Of a DNA stretch of 64,000 nucleotides, positions 57,737-64,000 are shown in pieces. Both the position numbers and the translations under genes were made by a program. Positions within the stretch are counted from its first letter, which is position 1. Every line of letters starts with the position of its first letter. This DNA is from Cichorium intybus (taxonomy: Eukaryota > Streptophyta > Magnoliopsida > Asterales > Asteraceae), in NCBI GenBank assembly GCA_023525715.1, contig CM042010.1, positions 66,803,966 through 66,867,965 of the forward strand, given 5' to 3'. The notes below the pieces were generated by a model, which had not been told where the DNA came from, did no database searches, and saw nothing but the letters and a program-made list of their open reading frames with translations.

Positions 57737-58648
57737 TCAATCATCCTGGCGTGCTCTGGAGGGGCCTGCCTCGTCATCATGGGCTCTGGCTGGGAAGGGC
57801 TGTGGGCGTCGTCCCTGCTGAGAGGCCGTCTCCAATAATACCTCCCCGATCCAAACCAACTGATCATCTATCCTGGTAACCCTGTCACCCAGCTCCCGAA
57901 CAGCAGTCAACATGTCTGACAACTAGGGCTGGGGCTGGTCCTTTGCTGGTGCCTCCACTCTCCGGCGTCGCCTCGCTGGCTGGGCTGGCTCTTGCTGAGC
58001 CCATGGTGCCTCTGTCGCTACCCTCATGTACACACCTCCTTGCTTCTGCATGACAGAAGTGGAAATGATACGGTGCATAAGGCGATGTAATGGGTTACGG
58101 AGCTGGCTCTCCCTGGCTGACCCTGCCTCAAACTGAACGTTGGATATCGTGGCCTAGATAGCTGTATTGGCCTCCCGCTCAAGCTGTCCCTGAATGCACA
58201 CCTGAAGAAAAGGAGCAAAGTGGCAGCTCTATAGCTCCTCTGCCGTGTATATCTCTGTGCGTCTCCTAAACTCCCGGAGGTTGCACTCCTTACTCTCTCC
58301 ACCCAACCTGAATCTGATCATCCGGGACCGTGCCTCCTGTGAGGCTGGCGTGTAACGAACAGTGGAAAGGAACTCCAGAAGAAGCTCCATGTAAACCACA
58401 TCATCCCCATTGGCCATCAGCCTCTCCCAGCCGTGGCAAGTGAAAGTAAACCTTCTGGCAGACCAGGTACGATGGAGATATGGCTCGAGCTCAGACCAAA
58501 ATCCAGCCTGTGTCAGAATGTCCCGGTCCAGTATGGTCGCCTCGAGCACCCGGCGGGTAATCAACTCATCTCTCCGTGCCACATACTCTGGTGTACTCTC
58601 TAAAATCTCAGGAAACTGAAGGAATGGGTGATCACGCCTGAAAGCCAT
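57737..58648 (-). pseudogene. Athila-specific downstream ORF (ORF1-type), broken
   Basis: From MAFRRDHPFLQF (58648) the frame gives EILESTPEYVARRDELI, LYLHRT-type and FTFTCHGWERLM segments and ends at TAEEL (58229). Pieces of the C-terminal part follow with stops, ending in LSDMLTAVRELGDRVTRIDDQ at 57737-57922. This matches the plant 'Arabidopsis retrotransposon ORF-1' (ATHILA) family, a protein of unknown function located 3' of pol. Interrupted by stops. Confidence 0.7.
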
Positions 58649-59707
58649 CTGCACAAAAGAAACCACACATGAAAAATATTTTGCAGAATTAGTCCTTGTC
58701 TTCCCCAGACAGACGCGACGCGGCCCAAGAACCAGGCGCGGCGCGTCGTAGTCTGTCACGAACCCAAACCCCAAACTCGATGATTTTACCTGTAGAACTC
58801 GATCCAACACCACTACAAGGTAGCCTAACTACTAACTAGCCTCTCTAGGGTGTTGATTTTGCAAACAAAACACCCTACGAGTCGGCATTGCCGATTTCTA
58901 AGTTTTCTAGTTTTTGAAGAAATCTCTCAATTTCGTAGCCTAAATGGTTGTAATAACTAGTACAAATGAGTTAGAACGACATACCTCGATCGTAGTAATC
59001 AAAAGCACGAGAAAAACACTAGAAAAACTCTGGTCGATCGATGCTATGTAGCGCGGCATGGGTGATGTGTGTGCGATGAGGAAGAAGACGTACCTTATAG
59101 AGGGTTTCTGACCGATCGACTTCCGCGATGCGCATAGAAGCGAACCGCGGCGTACGTGTCTCCAATCCAACCCCTGGGCATCGGGTTGTATTGCGATCCC
59201 GCGTTGCGCCTTACTCCCTGCCGCGTCGTGGCCTTCAAAATCTCTAAAGTCCTTCGTGTGACACCACACTTGCCTCGAACCAATAATACCTACAAAGATG
59301 ATGATAATATTCTCCTAATTACTCCTAAGAAACACTATACCTAACCTATAAAGGATGGGTTGCCTCCCAACAAGCGTTAAGTTTAACGTCTTCAGCCAGA
59401 CGGATTCCTCCTACTCTTTCTAATCTTCCCGTGGCATCATCCTTTTTCTTTCTGGTACCGAGTCGTGAACCAATGTTGCCAGCAATGTCGTAAGTTGTAT
59501 CATTCGATCCCTGACTTGACTAATCCACTGCTGTTGTGCATCCAGGAGCTGGAAGACCTTTGCCTCCCTGCACTGTGCATCCTTTTCATATTGCTGATGT
59601 TTTAGTTCCATCATTTCCATCATATCTAGCAACTGCACCTTATCCACTGTTGACGGCGGATGCTCTTTTGTCTCCCACATGATCTCTTCTTTTCCACCTT
59701 CACCTTC

Positions 59708-60460
59708 TCATGTCCATATCTTTCCTTTATCCCTGGTCCTCGGTGCTATCAGCGGACTGTTGTTCCAATACCTATCATCATACCCTTGTGGTAGAGTTAT
59801 GGGACACCCGAACATGTTAAGTCTACGCTTCCTCGTCTCGAAGGAGATATCCAAATCTCCAGTCTTGCAATCCATAACAGCACCAGCTGTAGCCAAAAAT
59901 GGACGTCCCAAGATCAGCGCGGGCGCGTCCTCCAAACTCTCGTATTCCATTACCAGGAAATCCACAAGGTAAAAGAAATCACCAACTTTTACTATCACAT
60001 TCGTTAATTTTCCCCGAGAAACCTTCGTTGACTGATCAGCTAACTGCAGAACCGTTTTTGCTGGTTCCAGTTCCTCATTCTTATACTTATCATACAAGTA
60101 CCCTGGTAACACATTAACACTTGCTCCTAAATCCAGCAAGGTATTCCTAATAACAACATCTTCCACTGTGACAGTAATCAATGGCGATCCAGGATCTCTT
60201 TCCTTCTTAGGTAGTGTCCCTAACAAAGCCTTGCTTGCCTTAACTGTCAGCCTCACCATATCAGGTGTAGGAGTCTTGGATTTTCCATTCTTTTCACACA
60301 TCTCCTGCAGAATCCTTGTATCTTCAGGAGCATCCTTCAGCTCGTCCCATAAAGGTTGATTTATTGATGGCCCAGTCGGCTTACTAGTCTCCTCCTGCTT
60401 CTTCTTTACTTTCTTCTCTTTCTTTTTCTTAATACCAGCCACCACTGGCTGCTCATCCAT
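59708..60460 (-). pseudogene. Retropepsin (aspartic protease) fragment
   Basis: 250-codon frame. A Lys-rich leader precedes the protease: DLGASVNVLPGYLYDKY holds the active-site Asp (D-L-G-A-S form typical of Athila/Tat), and LILGRPFLATAGAVMD is the second conserved strand. It cleaves the Gag-Pol precursor in active elements. No reverse transcriptase follows before the downstream ORF. Confidence 0.88.
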
Positions 60461-60699
60461 TGGGACTTCCTTGTCCTCCTTGACTTGAGTCTCCTTCTCA
60501 ATTTAAGTATCCTCCTCAGTCTTATTCTCACCTTCTTCATCTTTATTCCCTAATAGATCCTCTTCAGTAACTTTTCTCCATTCGGCCTCAACAGCGTTCA
60601 CATGCTCTTTCCCTGCTCTTTGTGTATGATTTAGGTTAATTTATGTAGTACTGGGCAACTTGCCACTATCCCTTTTCCTTTGGTCCTTGGCCATTTGAG

Positions 60700-62340
60700 C
60701 TATCTGCCTCTCCATATTGCAATGGCCTTGGCATTTGCTTGCGTTTGCTGCTGACTGGCGTTGAACAAATCATACATCTTAGCAATCATACTTTCTTGAC
60801 TTTCTGGAGCGTTGTTACTAGTGCTAGTTGATCCCCTGTTGCTATTCCTACTTCCATTAGAATTACTGTTGTTCACCGGTTGAAATTTCCTGGTTTGATT
60901 TGATGGTTGCCCTTGATAATTATTCTGCCTGGTGTTGTAAGAATTTTGGGTTCCCTGTTTGTATGGTCTGTAAGATCGTCCGTTATTGTATTGTCCTTGA
61001 CCCTGACCAAAAACTTGATTCATATCCTGGGTCCTTTGTCCCTGTTGGCCACCTTGTTGTTGATTCTGGGGCCCGTTCTACAAGGTAGACATTAACCTAT
61101 CGAACTTCTTATTCAACTCACCTATTTCCTTTTTTACTTCTTTCTTCCAATCTACGTCCGCTCCTACTGTTGCAGCTGTGCTTAAGGGCTTCCTGGTGGA
61201 GAAGTTTGCTTGATCCATTGCTGAGTTGTTCGAGGAATCGTCAGGCATCATCAGGATCCTGCATCATAATGGTCCCGCTGGAGGATGCTTTGATCATCGC
61301 TTGATTGGTCAAGTTCACACCTTCAAAGAATAGCTTCACCAGCTGCCATTTTGGAATATCATGATGTGGGCACGACCTCATCAACTCCTTCAAGCGCTCA
61401 AAAGCCTCGTGAAATGCCTCTCCTAGCTTCTGTTGAAAATCTTGAATTGCCCGTCGGATCTCGGTGGTTTTACTAGATGTGTAAAACTATTACAAAAACT
61501 TGGCCTTTAATTGCTCCCATGTGGTAATGCTATTAGATTGAAGAGAAGTGAACCAGTATTTGGCTTTGTCTTTCAAGGTGAATAGGAACAATCTTAACCT
61601 AAAGATATTCTTGTTGGTGTTCCTAGGGGTATTGGCATTAGCTATGGCTATGAATTCATATAAATAATTATATGGATCATCTTGTTTGTAACCCCTAAAC
61701 TCAGGTAATATTCCTATAAGCTGCGATCTAATTTCTATTTGAGCATCTATATTTTCAGGAATATAAATGGGCGACGAATCGTCATACTCCCGAGGTTGGA
61801 AGTGCGACGCAACCGATTACCCTCTCGGTTGTGCAAAATATAAAGGTTGAACAAAGTTACCATTATTGTGATCATTGTTGTAACCTTGTTGACCTTGCGG
61901 TTGCTGCGGTTGTTGCATTCTTCGTGGAGGTCTCCGACCTCTGTTCCATTGTTGCTGCTGCTGGGGAGGAATCCAGCCTTCATCCTCCTCGTCATATCCA
62001 TGCTCGACCTCCTGGTATTGATATTGTTGTGGCGGAGGTTGTGGTTGCACATATTGTGTTTGTTGTGGTATGGTTTGAAAAGCGAGTTGTGGTTTAAAGA
62101 TGGGTGGATGGTATTGTGGTTGTAATGGTTGTGATTGTTGCGGTTGAGAAATAGTTGCTTGCTGACGTGGCGGTGGGTTGCTATCTCGGGTCGGCACTCC
62201 CCAAGCCAATGCAGCGGAAAAAGATTGGTTGTGGTTTGTCCAAAAGGTAGAACTATCGGCGGAGTGCATGCTGGTTTTGATGCAGGGGCTGAAACCGCAC
62301 CACCAGTAGTACTCGTGCTACCAAAATGAAATTCTGACAC
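60700..62340 (-). pseudogene. Athila-type gag, several stops
   Basis: Frames read from 62269 downward: a Pro/Gln-rich N-terminus, then a retrotransposon gag domain (61750-61330: PYNYLYEFIAIAN, LFLFTLKDKAKYWF, GEAFHEAFERLKELMRSCPHH), then an Asn/Gln/Ser-rich tail (61023-60700). Stops near 61815, 61490 and 61230 break it. Gag coats the element RNA. No CCHC knuckle seen. Confidence 0.85.
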
Positions 62341-62644
62341 TAGGGGTACAAATAGAATTCCCCCGGTTACCTCACCATAGGCTCATGGGTAACATCCTCT
62401 ATACTAACACTACTGGGACTCATTCTATCTAGACGCCTACGCACACGATTCTTGCGCGCGTTTCGTTCGATTTCAGAGTCAAAAAACAAGGGTGATGTTT
62501 GCCCACCCCGACGGGTACGCATGCACTAGTGCAACACGCCCGTCAAAACCAAAAACAAAAATACTAACCAAACTCAAATCTCAAAACTAAAACTAAAAAT
62601 CAGAAAACACCTCCCTACAGATCGTCCTATCTTAAGATCACAAC

Positions 62645-62662
62645 TCCCCAGCAATGGCGCCA
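62645..62662 (-). other. Primer-binding site, tRNA-Asp type
   Basis: Minus strand TGGCGCCATTGCTGGGGA, close to the Athila/Tat tRNA-Asp primer site, five bases from the LTR. Confidence 0.88.
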
Positions 62663-62667
62663 AAATT

Positions 62668-63648
62668 TGACACGCCTAGGTCGTCGTGCGGTCAAAAATA
62701 GTAAAATAAACCTCACTCACACTAGTACAGTGGTAGTCAGGGTCGATCCACAGGAGTTTCGTGGTCAAGATAAGACGATAGCTTACCAACTGTAGTGTCA
62801 CGCTACAGCCAGAGGGACTAACTTCTACTTTCCCAAAACAATCCAAAAACACAATATCCAAACAATTGCTAAAAACCAAATCTAACATAAACTAAACTAA
62901 ACTAAATCAATTTCTAAACTAGGTTTGCTTACTGGAATCAGAAACAGATCTCAAAATCAGAATCAAACAAGAACAATCCAAAAAGCATTCAAAGCAATAA
63001 AGCATAAATAATGGTAAATAATGCAAACCAACATGAACTGAATGATTAACTTGATTAAACTCCAATCCAGAAGGTTCATAACAGTAACATACGAAAATAA
63101 GAAGCTATAACCTACTGCTACTGGTTGTCACTATCCAGAAACACCAAGCTACAAGCTTAAAACAACTAAACTAATATTGAAAGCAAGTGAAAAACATAAA
63201 AATACCACAAAGGGCTGCTGAAATCTCGAAACTTGAGTCAAAGTCGCCGTAAGTCCACCTTAGGGTCTGATCTTCACCTCTGAAATTCGACAATATGGCC
63301 TCTATTTATAGTTATGGAAAATTAGAACCCGCACAGCGCAGAGCTCATACCCGTGGTGCACGTAGTACCTTATCTCCGTTTTATCGCGGTTTGAATTTCT
63401 TCCACCGCCTTAATTTTTGACGTGGCGCGTTGCGCACACATGCATTCCCGCGGCGAACGTGTTCAATCGACTCTTTTTGACTTTATCTTCAAATTTCTTC
63501 ATTTTTGTCCGCTTTTGGTCCCTGTTTGTAACTTTTCTTTGCAAACAAGCACAAGCACAAAAGTGTATACCAATGCATAAATGATATATTTTCACCAAGA
63601 ATAGGGCTCAACAACGACTAAAATACTTGATATTACTAGGCGTTGTCA
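62668..63648 (-). repeat. 5' LTR of the Athila-type element
   Basis: 981 bp, same edges as the other LTR, scattered differences. Confidence 0.93.
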
Positions 63649-64000
63649 ACATTCTTCAAGCGTTGGACTGTTAGACATTTGACACCTCAGACCTGCCGGT
63701 GTAGCTGTAGCTAACAGCTCAGGTGCAGGGTTGTTAATCCTGTATAGATCTATACTCAAATATCACGCTTTCTTACCGAGACTATGGTTATAATTGTCAG
63801 GAGTTATAGTGTGAGTACTTAAAAGTACTATGAAGACCCGTCTCACAAAAATGTATGTATTATCAACCCATTTACGTTTATTTGTTAAGAAAACCCTTCT
63901 TATTGTTCGCTGTTATTTTATTCTCAAAACAACGTTATTATGTATAGTAATTATATATTTCTATATAATAACTTTGTATTGTACAAAATGTCATAGAAAA
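63649..64000 (-). mobile_element. Ty3/gypsy LTR, part after the Athila-type insertion
   Basis: Continues the LTR that began at 50828, after the ACATT duplication. It leaves the window without a visible end. Confidence 0.6.

Larger units (their letters stand above)
51367..63648 (-). mobile_element. Athila-type retrotransposon lacking RT/integrase, with nested PIF element
   Basis: LTRs of 984 and 981 bp, flanked by ACGTT (51362-51366) and ACATT (63649-63653). The tRNA-Asp-type primer site next to the right LTR sets the minus orientation. In order from the 5' end: gag (62340-60700), aspartic protease (60460-59708), then directly the Athila-specific downstream ORF (58648-57737). Only ~430 bp separate protease from the start of the next coding zone, so reverse transcriptase, RNase H and integrase are absent. 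Without the PIF insertion (52598-56954) it would be about 7.9 kb. Confidence 0.92.

Noticed and set aside
61831..62340. Several overlapping plus- and minus-strand frames opposite gag
   Set aside because: They are low-complexity shadows of the Gln/Pro-rich gag N-terminus.

Overview
This is nuclear DNA of a flowering plant, almost certainly a eudicot. It is AT-rich, has spliced plant-type genes, and is built from plant transposon classes: Athila-type and chromovirus Ty3/gypsy elements, Ty1/copia LTRs, an L1-type LINE, Mutator-like elements (MULEs), a PIF/Harbinger element, Helitrons, a tRNA-derived SINE and many small inverted-repeat elements. Asteraceae is a plausible family, but that is a weak inference.

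Only one ordinary host gene is visible: a two-exon PB1-domain gene on the minus strand at 56-782, with a TATA box. Everything after about 1.3 kb is nested repeats. (1) 1312-5377 is a Pack-MULE with ~370-bp inverted termini and a 9-bp target duplication. It carries a broken copy of an AT-hook (AHL) gene, itself cut by a 1.69-kb solo LTR. (2) 6295-9517 holds an Athila-type solo LTR with a perfect duplication, an LTR plus gag start of a second Athila-type element, and LTR scraps. (3) From 9.7 to 43.4 kb, 14 long (TA)n tracts bound or split a chain of insertions: inverted-repeat elements (families A-C, E and F), two short Helitrons, an 8.9-kb gag-only retrotransposon (15666-24537), and a large element (26436-43346). 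The large element carries a spliced gene resembling the N-terminal part of transposon-borne Ulp1-type proteins. That gene is split by a 10.5-kb chromovirus with a perfect CCATA duplication. (4) 44909-48819 is a 5'-truncated LINE with a perfect 17-bp duplication. (5) 50160-64000 is a copia LTR, then a gypsy LTR split by an Athila-type element (51367-63648). That element lacks the reverse transcriptase and integrase segment and is itself split by a PIF/Harbinger element (52598-56954). The PIF Myb-like ORF looks intact, but its transposase is broken.

The most unusual signal is inside the gag-only retrotransposon. Four dispersed hairpins share an exact 22-nt apical loop with a nearly invariant sequence, while their stems differ completely and remain complementary; outer helices also re-pair. 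This compensatory pattern is what a selected RNA structure would leave. Two other signals stand out: the chain of (TA)n-bounded elements with related termini and a shared 13-bp palindrome, and an snRNA-type promoter pair (USE plus TATA, 34-bp gap) inside a 1.3-kb MULE.

All family assignments are from reading motifs by eye; no database search was possible.
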